Assembly (NCBI RefSeq): GCF_000389635.1
Contig: NC_021182.1
Coordinates: forward strand, 3,410,001-3,474,000
Length of the DNA stretch: 64,000 nt
From: Clostridium pasteurianum BC1
GTDB lineage: Bacteria > Bacillota > Clostridia > Clostridiales > Clostridiaceae
Direction: 5' to 3'
A program made the position numbers and the translations under genes. A model generated the notes under the pieces. It did not search any database. It saw nothing but the letters and a program-made list of their open reading frames with translations, and was not told the origin of the DNA. Shown one piece after another: positions 53,822-63,543 of this stretch; position 1 is the first letter of the stretch; each line of letters opens with the position of its first letter.

Positions 53822-53851
53822 TAAATTCATTATTATAATGATACAATAATC

Positions 53852-54673
<822 letters not shown>

Positions 54674-54730
54674 TTAATCATTCCTCCTAAATCTTTTGTA
54701 CAATTCAATATCATTTGGAATACACCCTTC

Positions 54731-54790
54731 CAAAACAATATATTTTGTACTGTTTTGTCTAATTATATTTTAGTTTTTATCAATTGTCAA
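54731..54790 (-). promoter_or_regulatory. vnfH promoter and operator-like dyad
   Basis: On the minus strand TTGACA (54785-54790), 17 bases and TATAAT (54762-54767) are a perfect sigma-A consensus. Just downstream, CAAAACA (54731-54737) and TGTTTTG (54751-54757) form a dyad around the expected start site. A perfect promoter for an alternative nitrogenase implies tight repression. Confidence 0.75.
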
Positions 54791-55002
54791 TATTTTTATA
54801 GTTTTTTTTATTAATTTATACAAATTTTCTTTATATAAATAATAAAATATTAAAATGATAACAATTACATCCCGGATCATCATTAGAAAAATTTATTTAC
54901 ATAAAATGATAAATTAAATTTAATATAAAATTTTTTATGCAAAACTATATTATTTAATATAATTTGTAACCAAGAATATAATTTATTTTTTTATTTTTCC
55001 AG

Positions 55003-55191
55003 TTGACTATGTTTTGCTTCCAATGTATAATGATTTTAAGATAAATCGTATCAATTCATACATTTATCATAAAATTTAAAAATTTAATCGCTATTATGCA
55101 ACCTTTGCATTAAATAGATAACCAGTTTAAGAACATTATTTCCTAAAGGAGAGATGATTTAGTTTTTTACTATTTTATCCTCCATTTTTTT
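55003..55191 (+). ncRNA. Candidate small RNA 1
   Basis: Promoter TTGACT (55003-55008), 17 bases, TATAAT (55026-55031). The transcript would start near 55038. It contains the hairpin CTATTATGCAA-CCT-TTGCAT-TAAATAG and ends in a terminator (GGAGAGAT 55148-55155 with ATCCTCC 55177-55183, then TTTTTTT), giving about 150 nt. The AAAGGAGAGATGATTTAG segment shows a ribosome-like box but no real reading frame. The core CTATTATGCA...TTGCATTAAATAGATAA recurs in the next unit. Confidence 0.6.
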
Positions 55192-55218
55192 ATTTAAAAT
55201 TAATTTTCCCCTAATATA

Positions 55219-55276
55219 CATAAAAAGATAAAAGTTCTATGATATATTGATTTCATAGAACTTTTATCTTTTTATG
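55219..55276. terminator. 58-bp perfect hairpin between the two sRNA candidates
   Basis: A 23-bp perfect inverted repeat lies at 55219-55241 and 55254-55276 (CATAAAAAGATAAAAGTTCT and its complement). It can terminate transcripts from either side. Confidence 0.65.
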
Positions 55277-55378
55277 GATCTGCATCCCTAAATTGTTTAT
55301 TGGATATATTTTTCAAAGACTTTATTACATTAATTCGAAATACTATCAAATTCTAAAGTATTTTTTAGCATTCTAACG

Positions 55379-55600
55379 TTGACTATCGTTATGTTATGTT
55401 ATATAATAACATTGAATTCCGTTATAATGATTTTTATTACTTATTATAACTTTATATTTATTGTAACTTTTTAAAACAATTATATAAATTTGCTATTATG
55501 CATTTTGCATTAAATAGATAATTAATCTCAAATCATTCCTAAATCTAATAGTAAAAAGTAAATACACAATTAAACCCTTTACTTTTTACTTATTTTTTTA
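55379..55600 (+). ncRNA. Candidate small RNA 2, paralogue of the first
   Basis: Promoter TTGACT (55379-55384), 17 bases, TATAAT (55402-55407). The spacer itself is ATCGTTATGTTATGTTA, which looks like an operator. The body carries CTATTATGCATTTTGCATTA, matching RNA 1, and then a terminator AGTAAAAAGTAAA (55550-55562) with TTTACTTTTTACT (55578-55590) and TATTTTTTTA. The expected transcript is about 185 nt. No open reading frame explains it. Confidence 0.6.
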
Positions 55601-56071
55601 TTTATTAAGATTTAATATTATTTTTATCTAATACTCCAATAAATAAATTTTTTTTGCCATACACTCCATAATTTCTTAACATTAACCTTTTAAATACACA
55701 TTAATAATCTTTATTAGGTATACTTTCCATTAAGTAACCACAATCCTAATATTTAAAATACTTCAATAGTTTTATAAAATATCTACTGCGCTTCCTTTCT
55801 TTTATTATTCTTAAATTATCTTATTTAATAGTTTTTATAGGTTTTATAGGTTTTATCAATAACATTTGTATTTTCAATGATTTTATATTACAATTATCTT
55901 AATATTTATGAATTTTTTGTTTTTAATATTTTATTATTATTAATTCAAAAGTGGTTATACTCTAAATATGTACAGCATTATACATATTACTTAAGTTATT
56001 TGAAATATTGGTCAAATATTTTATACTACTTTTTTTACATCTATTAATGTTTTGCGAAAGGAGAACTAAAA
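55601..56071. other. AT-rich region before the second HTH/PBP regulator
   Basis: About 470 bp, extremely AT-rich. The ribosome site GAAAGGAG lies just before the regulator. No convincing promoter, hairpin or reading frame is visible. TAGGTTTTATAGGTTTTAT near 55837 is a short tandem repeat. Confidence 0.5.
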
Positions 56072-57046
56072 ATGTTGCAAGATACAGCTTTAACCCCACA
56101 AGAAGTAGCAGATATACTAAAGATAGCTAAAAATACAGTATATGAATTGATAAAACGCGGGGAATTAAATGCATATAAAGTTGGAAAGAAACTTAGAGTA
56201 GATTTTAAAGATGTTGAAGCATATAAAAATAAATCAAAGACTGTACAGTTTAACCAGGTTAATCAACTTAATAATACTGTAGATGACAATCAAATATCTC
56301 TCGAAACACTTTCACCGCCATTATACGAATCAACTTCATCAAGAGATTTCGTCATTTGCGGTCAAGACGTAATCTTAGATATATTATCCCGTTATTTAGA
56401 ATTCAATCTCCGCGGATCTCGTATTTTAAGATCTTATACCGGTTGCTATAATGGTCTATTTGCACTTTATCTTGGAAAAATTCACATTTCAACTGTTCAT
56501 CTTTGGGATGGTGATTCTGGAGAATACAATATACCTTTTGTCAGAAGAATGCTTCCTGGAGTACCAACTATAATACTTCACTTAGCCTGTAGAATACAGG
56601 GTTTTTATGTAGCAAAGGGAAATCCTAAAAATATAAAAGGTTGGGAAGATTTAAAGAGACAAGATATTTCTATTATCAATAGAGAAAAAGGATCTGGAAC
56701 CAGAATCCTCTTAGACGAACATATTCGTTTGCTTGGAATCGACAATAATTCAATACCAGGTTATTCAAGAGAATGTTTTTCCCACTTAGCTGTAGCAAGC
56801 ACTGTATCCAGAGGAGGAGCAGATCTAGCTTTGGGCAATGAAAAAACTGGACTTCAGGTTAAAAATATTGATTTTATCCCACTACAGCCAGAAAGATATG
56901 AATTAGTTATAAAAAAAGAAGATTTGAATAAACCTTTTGCCAAAGCTGTTATGGAAATTGTAAATTCTGAAAACTTTAAAACAGAACTGGAAGGTCTGGG
57001 TGGATATGATATTTCTGAAACTGGCAAAATAGTAGCTGAATTATAA
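56072..57046 (+). CDS. Regulator with excisionase-type HTH and oxyanion-binding PBP-like domain (copy 2)
   Basis: 324 residues, paralogue of 44544-45521 along its whole length. HTH: TPQEVADILKIAKNTVYELI (about 8-27). Binding domain: INREKGSGTRILLDEHIRLL and STVSRGGADLALGNEKT. The charged or polar ligand-pocket residues (REKGSG, RGGADL) are identical in both. The regulator faces away from vnfH across the sRNA region. It is probably a sensor of molybdate, tungstate or vanadate controlling the vnf genes. GGAG precedes the ATG. Confidence 0.85.
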   Translation: MLQDTALTPQEVADILKIAKNTVYELIKRGELNAYKVGKKLRVDFKDVEAYKNKSKTVQFNQVNQLNNTVDDNQISLETLSPPLYESTSSRDFVICGQDVILDILSRYLEFNLRGSRILRSYTGCYNGLFALYLGKIHISTVHLWDGDSGEYNIPFVRRMLPGVPTIILHLACRIQGFYVAKGNPKNIKGWEDLKRQDISIINREKGSGTRILLDEHIRLLGIDNNSIPGYSRECFSHLAVASTVSRGGADLALGNEKTGLQVKNIDFIPLQPERYELVIKKEDLNKPFAKAVMEIVNSENFKTELEGLGGYDISETGKIVAEL

Positions 57047-57055
57047 ACAATATGG

Positions 57056-57097
57056 AATATTATTAACAATATTAATAATAATATTGTTAATAATATT
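57056..57097 (+). terminator. 19-bp perfect AT hairpin after the second regulator
   Basis: AATATTATTAACAATATTA (57056-57074) and TAATATTGTTAATAATATT (57079-57097) are perfect inverses with a 4-base loop, 9 bases after the stop. It may end the regulator transcript, and it overlaps the -35 of the ferredoxin promoter. Confidence 0.55.
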
Positions 57098-57157
57098 ATG
57101 TCTATGTTATAATATCATTAATACTAAATGTGAATGTAGTATTTCATTTAGTATTAA
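57084..57157 (+). promoter_or_regulatory. Ferredoxin promoter and 5'-terminal stem-loop
   Basis: TTGTTA (57084-57089), 18 bases and TATAAT (57108-57113) suggest a start near 57120. TTAATACTAAATG (57118-57130) and CATTTAGTATTAA (57145-57157) form a 13-bp perfect stem at the extreme 5' end of the mRNA, a typical stabilising element. Confidence 0.5.
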
Positions 57158-57191
57158 TAAATTTTATTAATTATAGTAAGGAGTAATTATT

Positions 57192-57497
57192 ATGGTAAAT
57201 CCAAAGCATCACATATTCGTTTGTACTAGCTGTAGATTAAATGGAAAACAACAAGGTTTCTGTTATTCAAAAAATTCTGTTGACATCGTAGGAGAATTTA
57301 TGGAAGAATTAGACGGCAGAGATTTATCAGGTGACATAATGGTAAACAATACAGGTTGTTTCGGAATATGCAGCCAGGGACCAATCGTTGTTGTGTATCC
57401 AGAAGGTGTTTGGTATGGTAATGTAACTGCTGATGATGTTGAAGAAATTGTGGACTCACTTGAAAATGGTGAAGTTGTGAAGAGACTTCAAATCTAA
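57192..57497 (+). CDS. [2Fe-2S] ferredoxin, C. pasteurianum type
   Basis: 101 residues, thioredoxin-like fold. It closely matches the [2Fe-2S] ferredoxin of C. pasteurianum: HIFVCTSCRLNGKQQGFCYS and NNTGCFGICSQGPIVVVYPE, with ligand Cys 11, 24, 56, 60 and the exchangeable Cys 14. That protein is known to bind nitrogenase MoFe protein. It is monocistronic with its own promoter, 5' stem-loop and terminator. AAGGAG precedes the ATG. It is a likely electron carrier for one of the nitrogenases. Confidence 0.96.
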   Translation: MVNPKHHIFVCTSCRLNGKQQGFCYSKNSVDIVGEFMEELDGRDLSGDIMVNNTGCFGICSQGPIVVVYPEGVWYGNVTADDVEEIVDSLENGEVVKRLQI

Positions 57498-57534
57498 TAT
57501 TTTAGCATGTACATAAGTAAAAAATAAATAATGT

Positions 57535-57585
57535 AAAAAACACTATGAACTCAATTAAAATTATATGAATTTCATAGTGTTTTTT
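57535..57585 (+). terminator. Bidirectional terminator, ferredoxin / AnfO
   Basis: AAAAAACACTATGAA (57535-57549) pairs perfectly with TTCATAGTGTTTTTT (57571-57585). It serves the ferredoxin gene and, on the minus strand, the first anfO-like gene. Confidence 0.85.
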
Positions 57586-57651
57586 ATATTATCTTTAATA
57601 TAATTTTTCTGGACTCCTTCACAAATTTCAGTTCTTCAAAACATATATTTT

Positions 57652-58314
57652 CTATTTATTGATCACAGACTTTTCATCACAGGCTTGATTTTGATTGTAT
57701 ATCCTTACTTCAAATTCACCTTTAACCAACTCTTTAACTTCAAGTTTCATATTCAAAGTTAATAATTCACCTTCAAGCCACTGAGGAGTATGACTGCAAA
57801 AAATTTTTATTTCCTTAAAAGGCTTATTCCTTAAAAATGGCAACAGTACTTTTTTTGAACTAATACCAGGATTACTATTTTGTACTCTTTCAAGATTTAT
57901 AAAATAGGCTCCTTCCTGGTCTAAAGCTACAGGCTCTATTGATACATCTTCAACCTTTTTCTTCTTAGCTGCTTTTTCTTTATTTTCTATCATCATTTCA
58001 CGCAACTCATCCAAAAGTTCTTCTGGATTACCACTTGCTTCTGCAATAGTAAATCCCGACTTTTTCAAAACACTATAAGGGATTCCATCCACTCTTCTTC
58101 CTAAAAATACACTACAATTACCTAAACTCTCTATAAGCAATACCATTCTCTCACGAACAGCTCCCATTCCCTTAGATGTATTTACATTAAAAATAATTTT
58201 ATTTTTAACAATCCAATTTTCTCCTTCTTTCTCATATATTACCACCATTCCCGGCTCATATATACTACCAGTCTCTCCATCTTTTCCTGTTAAAACTGCT
58301 ATTTGATCAAACAT
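57652..58314 (-). CDS. anfO: AnfO-family alternative-nitrogenase accessory protein, copy 1
   Basis: About 220 residues of the AnfO family. The N-terminal part has EPGMVVIYEKEGENWIVKNK, the middle GRRVDGIPYSVLKKSGFTIA, and the C-terminal hallmark NPGISSKKVLLPFLRNKPF followed by FCSHTPQWLEGELLTLNMKL. The linker (about 110-125) is lysine-rich. AnfO is linked to Fe-only nitrogenase; its biochemical role is unknown. AGGAG is spaced for the ATG at 58314, not the ATG at 58323. It is a paralogue of 59920-60558. Confidence 0.88.
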   Translation of the reverse strand: MFDQIAVLTGKDGETGSIYEPGMVVIYEKEGENWIVKNKIIFNVNTSKGMGAVRERMVLLIESLGNCSVFLGRRVDGIPYSVLKKSGFTIAEASGNPEELLDELREMMIENKEKAAKKKKVEDVSIEPVALDQEGAYFINLERVQNSNPGISSKKVLLPFLRNKPFKEIKIFCSHTPQWLEGELLTLNMKLEVKELVKGEFEVRIYNQNQACDEKSVINK

Positions 58315-58508
58315 AACTATCATCTCCTAATAGAATTATTTATTCATTCATTTATTTATGTATGAATATATATTGTTTTATATTAAATTACAATATTACT
58401 TTTATTAAATTATAATATTACTTTTTCCAAATTGCAATATATTCTTTGATTATTTATCAAAATATTATTTGTTTTATTAATATATTTTAAATAAAATCCA
58501 AAAATTTA

Positions 58509-58610
58509 TTGACTTTTAATAAAAACACAATATAATATAATATATAACCATACAAAACGTTACAAAATGGATAAATTAAATAAATTATGTTACATAACGA
58601 TATGATTTGT
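58509..58610 (+). promoter_or_regulatory. Promoter and operator-like sites upstream of the FecB-type lipoprotein
   Basis: TTGACT (58509-58514), 16 bases and TATAAT (58531-58536) form a promoter. Downstream lie TACAAAACGTTACAAAA and TTATGTTACATAACGAT (about 58585-58601). The latter, read inverted (ATCGTTATGTAACATAA), resembles the spacer of the sRNA 2 promoter and ModE-type half-sites. Confidence 0.5.
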
Positions 58611-58770
58611 ACAAAAATACAATAGAAAGGATTATATTTTATGCATAATAGTATTTATTTTTCAGCACACAGTACATAATCTATCAATAAAACAAATTCA
58701 TACTTTTTCAAGTCACAAAATATGTAAATATAAATCTTAAAAAAAATTATTACCTGAAAGGATGATTTAA

Positions 58771-59838
58771 ATGCTAAAGAAAATTATTTGTAGTATAAGT
58801 GTACTTATACTAATCATTTCACTTGCAGCCTGTAAAAGTACTACTGCAACAAATGCCACAATAAACGCTTCAAAAACAGATACTCAAAAACCTAAGACCA
58901 TAACCGATTCAGCTGGAAAACAAGTTGAAATACCCGCTAAAATAGACAATATTGCTGAGTTATGGGGAGCACATCTTGAAGTTTTACAGACACTTGGAGC
59001 TGGAAATAAAATTGTTACTACTACATTCACTCCTCAATCAAGGCCATGGTTGTTTAAAGTAATTCCAACTTTAGATAAAGCCGTTTACAGTGTTATAGCT
59101 AATTTAAATATAGAAGAATTAGTAAGTAAAAAGCCTGATATAGTATTTATTCCAACAGCAGACAAAAATGTAGACAAGCTTTCTAAAATGGGTTTACCTG
59201 TAGTTCAACTTTCTTTTACTGATTTTGAATCAATGAAAAAATGCTTTACTTTGACTGGAGAAATACTTGGCGGAGATGCTATTGAAAAAGCTAAAACTTA
59301 CAATACATATCTTGATAGTAAATTAAACATGATCAAAAATATCACATCAAAAATACCAGAGAATCAAAGGCCTAAAGTTTTACATCTTTCCAATGCTGAG
59401 CCCTTTGCAGCAGATGGTAGTAATACAATAATTAATGACTGGATTAACGTTGCCGGAGGAATAAATGCGGCAAAAGACGTAAAAGGTAATAGACAAACAG
59501 TTTCCCCAGAACAAATACTTCAGTGGAATCCAGATATCATCATTGTAAGCGAAAATATTAAATCCATAGATAAAATTATACAGGACCCTAAATTAAAAGA
59601 TGTTTCAGCAGTTAAAAATGGTAAAGTCTTTTTAAATCCAGATGGTGCATTCTTATGGAATCGCTATGGCACAGAAGAAGCACTTCAAGTACAATGGGCT
59701 GCAAAGACTATACAACCAGATAAATTTAAGAACTTAGATATGCTCAGCGAAACAAAAAATTTCTATAAAAAATTTCTTAATTACAATCTAACTGACGATA
59801 ATGCACAGAGAATTTTAAAGGCAATGCCTCCTAAATAA
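58771..59838 (+). CDS. FecB-type substrate-binding lipoprotein
   Basis: 355 residues. A signal peptide ends in the lipobox SLAAC (Cys 21). The mature protein has the class III/FecB fold: KTITDSAGKQVEIPAKIDNI, EELVSKKPDIVF, GGINAAKDVKGNRQTVSPEQ and QWNPDIIIVSEN. This class binds metal chelates, cobalamin, or molybdate/tungstate (MolA type). It could be the partner of the FecCD permease 12 kb away (46030). It is monocistronic, between two anfO-like genes. The ligand is unknown. Confidence 0.88.
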   Translation: MLKKIICSISVLILIISLAACKSTTATNATINASKTDTQKPKTITDSAGKQVEIPAKIDNIAELWGAHLEVLQTLGAGNKIVTTTFTPQSRPWLFKVIPTLDKAVYSVIANLNIEELVSKKPDIVFIPTADKNVDKLSKMGLPVVQLSFTDFESMKKCFTLTGEILGGDAIEKAKTYNTYLDSKLNMIKNITSKIPENQRPKVLHLSNAEPFAADGSNTIINDWINVAGGINAAKDVKGNRQTVSPEQILQWNPDIIIVSENIKSIDKIIQDPKLKDVSAVKNGKVFLNPDGAFLWNRYGTEEALQVQWAAKTIQPDKFKNLDMLSETKNFYKKFLNYNLTDDNAQRILKAMPPK

Positions 59839-59848
59839 AATGATCAAT

Positions 59849-59889
59849 AAAAAAAACAGTAGATTTTAACCTTAATCTACGGTTTTTTT
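59849..59889. terminator. Bidirectional terminator
   Basis: AAAAAAACAGTAGATT and AATCTACGGTTTTTTT are inverted with one mismatch and lie between the convergent lipoprotein and second anfO-like genes. Confidence 0.8.
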
Positions 59890-59919
59890 ATTTTGCAGTT
59901 AATACTTTAAAATTATTTT

Positions 59920-60558
59920 CTATTCATTGCAAACCTTATGACTTATAGTTACTTCATAAATATCTCCATTTATTTTATTGGAACTCATCTTCATATTTAA
60001 ATTTCCCAATTCATTTTCAAACCAAGGTGGTATATGACTACATGAAACCTTAAGTTCATAAAATGTTTTGTTATTCAAAAATGGAAGCAATACTTTTTTT
60101 GAACTGATACCAGGGTTCTCCTCTTGAATCTTTTTTAAATCTATAAAATAGTTCCCTGGTTCACCTAACTCTACTGGTTCTGTATTTTGTATATTTTTAG
60201 CTTCCTCTTCTAACTTCTTTCTTTTCTTTTCCTCAAAAATTTCTAAAAACTCATCTAAAAATTCACTAGGCTTTCCTTCTGCTTCTGCTATGGTAAAACC
60301 TGCTTTTTTCAATACAGTATAAGGAACTCCTTCTACCCTTTTTGCAATAAAAATTTTACAATCTTCTAAACTCTCTATAAGTTTCTCTACCTTTTTATGA
60401 ACAGCTTGCATTCCTTCTGCTGTATTCATATTAAAAATAATTTCACTTACTACATTCCATTCCTTTTCTTTCTTTTCATAAACCATTACAATACCGGATT
60501 CATATATAGTAGTAGTTTCGTTATTCTTGCCTATTAATACACCTATTTTAGTATTCAT
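59920..60558 (-). CDS. AnfO-family alternative-nitrogenase accessory protein, copy 2
   Basis: About 212 residues, paralogue of 57652-58314. Matching segments: ESGIVMVYEKKEKEWNVVSE, AKRVEGVPYTVLKKAGFTIA, NPGISSKKVLLPFLNNKTF and VSCSHIPPWFENELGNLNMK. The central linker is Lys/Glu-rich and probably helical. AGGAG is spaced for the ATG at 60558; the ATG at 60567 abuts the box. Two AnfO genes next to a VnfG-containing enzyme is unusual. Confidence 0.88.
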   Translation of the reverse strand: MNTKIGVLIGKNNETTTIYESGIVMVYEKKEKEWNVVSEIIFNMNTAEGMQAVHKKVEKLIESLEDCKIFIAKRVEGVPYTVLKKAGFTIAEAEGKPSEFLDEFLEIFEEKKRKKLEEEAKNIQNTEPVELGEPGNYFIDLKKIQEENPGISSKKVLLPFLNNKTFYELKVSCSHIPPWFENELGNLNMKMSSNKINGDIYEVTISHKVCNE

Positions 60559-60693
60559 AGCATTCATCTCCTATCTTGTAATTAATAATATATATTATCC
60601 CCTATAAATTTTGGATAGTCAAAAGTTTAATAAAAAAAGTTAACATTTGTAATATTTTATTTGAACTTTTTTTACATTACTATATTGATTTTA

Positions 60694-61764
60694 TTATATA
60701 ATATGAACATCAAAGGATGAAAAAGTTATTTTAACAGACTTACCTTCTTTTATATTATTATCAATTATATACTCCCTAGAAACCCTCACATTTATATTTT
60801 GCCCTTCACATTGAACAATAACATAATAGCTGCCTATATCTGGTAGTATCTTTTTAATACTTCCCTCCAATACAATCTTAGAAACTTCATTTGTTGAAAA
60901 ATCACTATCATAAATCTTTATACATTCACCAGGTATACATAAATTTCTTACATTTTTCTTCATATTATATGGATATGAAAATTTTATTCCATTATCTAGG
61001 CTAATAGAATTATTTTCATAATCTATATTGCATGAAAGAATATTGTCAATACCCACTAATTTTGCTATCTTCTCATTTGCAGGCCTTCTCATAAGAACTT
61101 CTGGTATCTCATCCTGAACAAATTTACCATCAAACATAACTACTGCCCTTTCCGCAAAGTGCAGTACATCTGAGAAATTATGACTTACCAAAATAACAGC
61201 TATTCCTTTTTCTTCTGCTACTTTTTTTATATGTCTAATCATTTCACTTTTCATTCCTGCATCCAACGAAGCAGAAGGTTCATCCAAAAGTAAGAGATCA
61301 GGCTCTGTTACCATTGCACGTGCAATACATACGCGCTGTGCTTCTCCACCTGAAAGACAATACGATTGTCTTTCAGCAAGATGTTCACATTCAAACTCTC
61401 TTAAAACCCTATGGACTCTTTCATTTATTTCAATATTAGAAAGTCTTCTAAACTGTAGAGCTTTTGCTACATTATTGAATACAGTATCCTTCAGCAATAG
61501 CATTTCCTGAAAAACGTAGGAACACCGTCTACGAAGCTTAATTTTATTGCTATTTTTAACACTTTCTCCAAACAATTTTAATTCTCCATTACAAGGAATC
61601 AATAAATTAATCACCTGAAAAAGAGTGCTTTTCCCAGACCCATTCGGTCCAACTACTGCAATAATTTCTCCCGCTTTCATTGAAAAGTTATCAATATTAA
61701 GCACATTTTTTCTGGCTTTTCTATTTACTATAACATTTTTCATGCTTAATATACTTTCTTCCAT
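60694..61764 (-). CDS. Tungstate/molybdate-type ABC ATPase (TupC-like) with C-terminal TOBE-like domain
   Basis: 356 residues. Walker A GPNGSGKS, signature CLSGGEAQRVCIARAM, Walker B LLLLDEPSASLD, and the H-loop LVSHN. The C-terminal 110 residues (SCNIDYENNSISLDNG...) look like a TOBE/oxyanion-sensing domain. The start overlaps the permease stop by 1 base. It energises the TupAB-type importer, and could also serve ModB, which lacks its own ATPase here. Confidence 0.9.
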   Translation of the reverse strand: MEESILSMKNVIVNRKARKNVLNIDNFSMKAGEIIAVVGPNGSGKSTLFQVINLLIPCNGELKLFGESVKNSNKIKLRRRCSYVFQEMLLLKDTVFNNVAKALQFRRLSNIEINERVHRVLREFECEHLAERQSYCLSGGEAQRVCIARAMVTEPDLLLLDEPSASLDAGMKSEMIRHIKKVAEEKGIAVILVSHNFSDVLHFAERAVVMFDGKFVQDEIPEVLMRRPANEKIAKLVGIDNILSCNIDYENNSISLDNGIKFSYPYNMKKNVRNLCIPGECIKIYDSDFSTNEVSKIVLEGSIKKILPDIGSYYVIVQCEGQNINVRVSREYIIDNNIKEGKSVKITFSSFDVHII

Positions 61765-62465
61765 TAATAATTACTCCTTTCGTTATGCTGAAGAAAAGTT
61801 AATAACGCTACTATTATATAGGTAATAAGTAGTAAAATAAGTGCAACCGCTATGGCAATATCATAATCTCCCTTATCAACTTCTAATACAATAGCTGTTG
61901 TTAATATTCTGGTTTTGCCTTTTATATTACCTCCAACCATCATAGATGCCCCAACCTCTGAAATTACGCGACCAAATCCAGCTATAACCGCTGCCATTAG
62001 ACCTAATTTAGCTTCCTTAATAAGAATTATGCTTACCTGAAAAGGTTCTGCTCCAAGAGATATCAACTGCAAACGTAATTTAGGATTAATATTTAAAATT
62101 GCAGCAAAACTCAATCCTATTATTATTGGAATAGCAACCAAGCTTTGTGCAATAATCATCGCCGGTACTGTATACATAATTTGCATATCTCCTAAAGGGC
62201 CATAACGCCATAAAATTAAACTTACTATCAATCCAACCACTACAGGAGGCAATCCCATTCCAAAGTTAACCAAGCTACTTAATACATTCTTACCTTTGAA
62301 CTCCTTTAATGCCATCCAAGTGCCAAACGGAACTCCAATAATCACACTTATGAGTGTGGCTGTTCCTGAAACCTTCAGTGTAACCATAACAATATTTAAA
62401 ATATCTCTGTCACCACTTATTAAAAGTTCAAAGGCATGAACAATTCCTCTAATAATCATATCCAT
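61764..62465 (-). CDS. Tungstate-type ABC permease (TupB-like)
   Basis: 233 residues with about five membrane helices. The permease motif is seen in LISLGAEPFQVSIILIKEAK, then GFGRVISEVGASMMVGGNIK, conserved in TupB. It lies 8 bases after the binding-protein gene. It transports tungstate or a related oxyanion. In this context molybdate or vanadate is possible. Confidence 0.9.
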   Translation of the reverse strand: MDMIIRGIVHAFELLISGDRDILNIVMVTLKVSGTATLISVIIGVPFGTWMALKEFKGKNVLSSLVNFGMGLPPVVVGLIVSLILWRYGPLGDMQIMYTVPAMIIAQSLVAIPIIIGLSFAAILNINPKLRLQLISLGAEPFQVSIILIKEAKLGLMAAVIAGFGRVISEVGASMMVGGNIKGKTRILTTAIVLEVDKGDYDIAIAVALILLLITYIIVALLTFLQHNERSNY

Positions 62466-62473
62466 AGCTTTTT

Positions 62474-63349
62474 CTAAATCCCATAATCTTTATCAGATTT
62501 ACCACCATCTGAGTAAAAAAGTACTTCTCCAAATTTATCTTTTCCATAATTAGCAATTAATTCTTGACCTTTTTTTGACAACAAGAAATTACTAAAAGCT
62601 TTAGCACCCTCACTGTTTGCTTTAGAAAATTTTGCGGGATTAATCTCTGATACTGAGTACAAATTCAACAGCTTTTTATCCCCTTCAACCAATACTGGTA
62701 GTGATAATATTTTTCTATCATTTAAATAGGTTGCTCTGTCAGCTAAGGTATATGCCCGCTTTTCATTAGATATTTTTAAGGTTTGCCCCATACCAGCACC
62801 CGCTTCAATATACCATGCTCCTTGTGGCTTAACATTAGCATCACTCCACAATTTTTTTTCCAACTTATTAGTACCAGAGTCATCTGATCTTGATACAAAT
62901 TCAGATTGAGTTTTTGCAATAGCTGTAAAGGCCGCTACAGCATCTTTCATTCCCTTTATCTTTGCCTTGTCACTTTCTGATCCTACAATAACAAAATCAT
63001 TATGCATTACTAATTTACGATTTACAATAATTCCCTCCTCTATTACTTGTTTTTCTGCAGCAGGTGAATTTACTAACAATGCATCAACTTGACCTTTTTC
63101 AGCTAAGGCTAATGCTTGACCTGTTCCAACAGAAACAGTTTTGGTCTTATAACCACTTTCCTTTTCAAAAGCTGGGATTATAACATCTAATAATCCACTG
63201 TCCTCTATACTAGTTGTCATACCTAATATTACTTCCTTTTTCTGTATTGTCTTTGAATCACTGGTGCCTTTATTAGCAGAAGTATTACTACACCCTACGA
63301 GAAACACCCCTAAATAAACTACTAAAATAATACTAAAAAATTTACGCAT
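62474..63349 (-). CDS. Tungstate-type substrate-binding lipoprotein (TupA-like)
   Basis: 291 residues. The lipobox is FLVGC. TupA motifs: LGMTTSIEDSGLLDVIIPAF, VSVGTGQALALAEKGQVDAL and MHNDFVIVGSESD. TupA proteins bind tungstate with very high selectivity. Position within the vnf region makes vanadate or molybdate alternatives worth testing. GGAGG precedes the ATG. It is the first gene of the tupABC-type operon. Confidence 0.9.
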   Translation of the reverse strand: MRKFFSIILVVYLGVFLVGCSNTSANKGTSDSKTIQKKEVILGMTTSIEDSGLLDVIIPAFEKESGYKTKTVSVGTGQALALAEKGQVDALLVNSPAAEKQVIEEGIIVNRKLVMHNDFVIVGSESDKAKIKGMKDAVAAFTAIAKTQSEFVSRSDDSGTNKLEKKLWSDANVKPQGAWYIEAGAGMGQTLKISNEKRAYTLADRATYLNDRKILSLPVLVEGDKKLLNLYSVSEINPAKFSKANSEGAKAFSNFLLSKKGQELIANYGKDKFGEVLFYSDGGKSDKDYGI

Positions 63350-63543
63350 ATCAATTTTCCTCCTAAAAATATTGTTTAAATACTTAAACAGTTTACACTA
63401 ATCTAAAAAAGCATTTTTAATAAAATCAAAATGAAATTATTCACTATTTCAAGCAATTATATTTGTTTTTTTGCAATATTGTTAATACTTATTTCTAAAA
63501 AGATACCAATGAAGCCCTGTGTTTCAACGGATTAAAAAAATCA

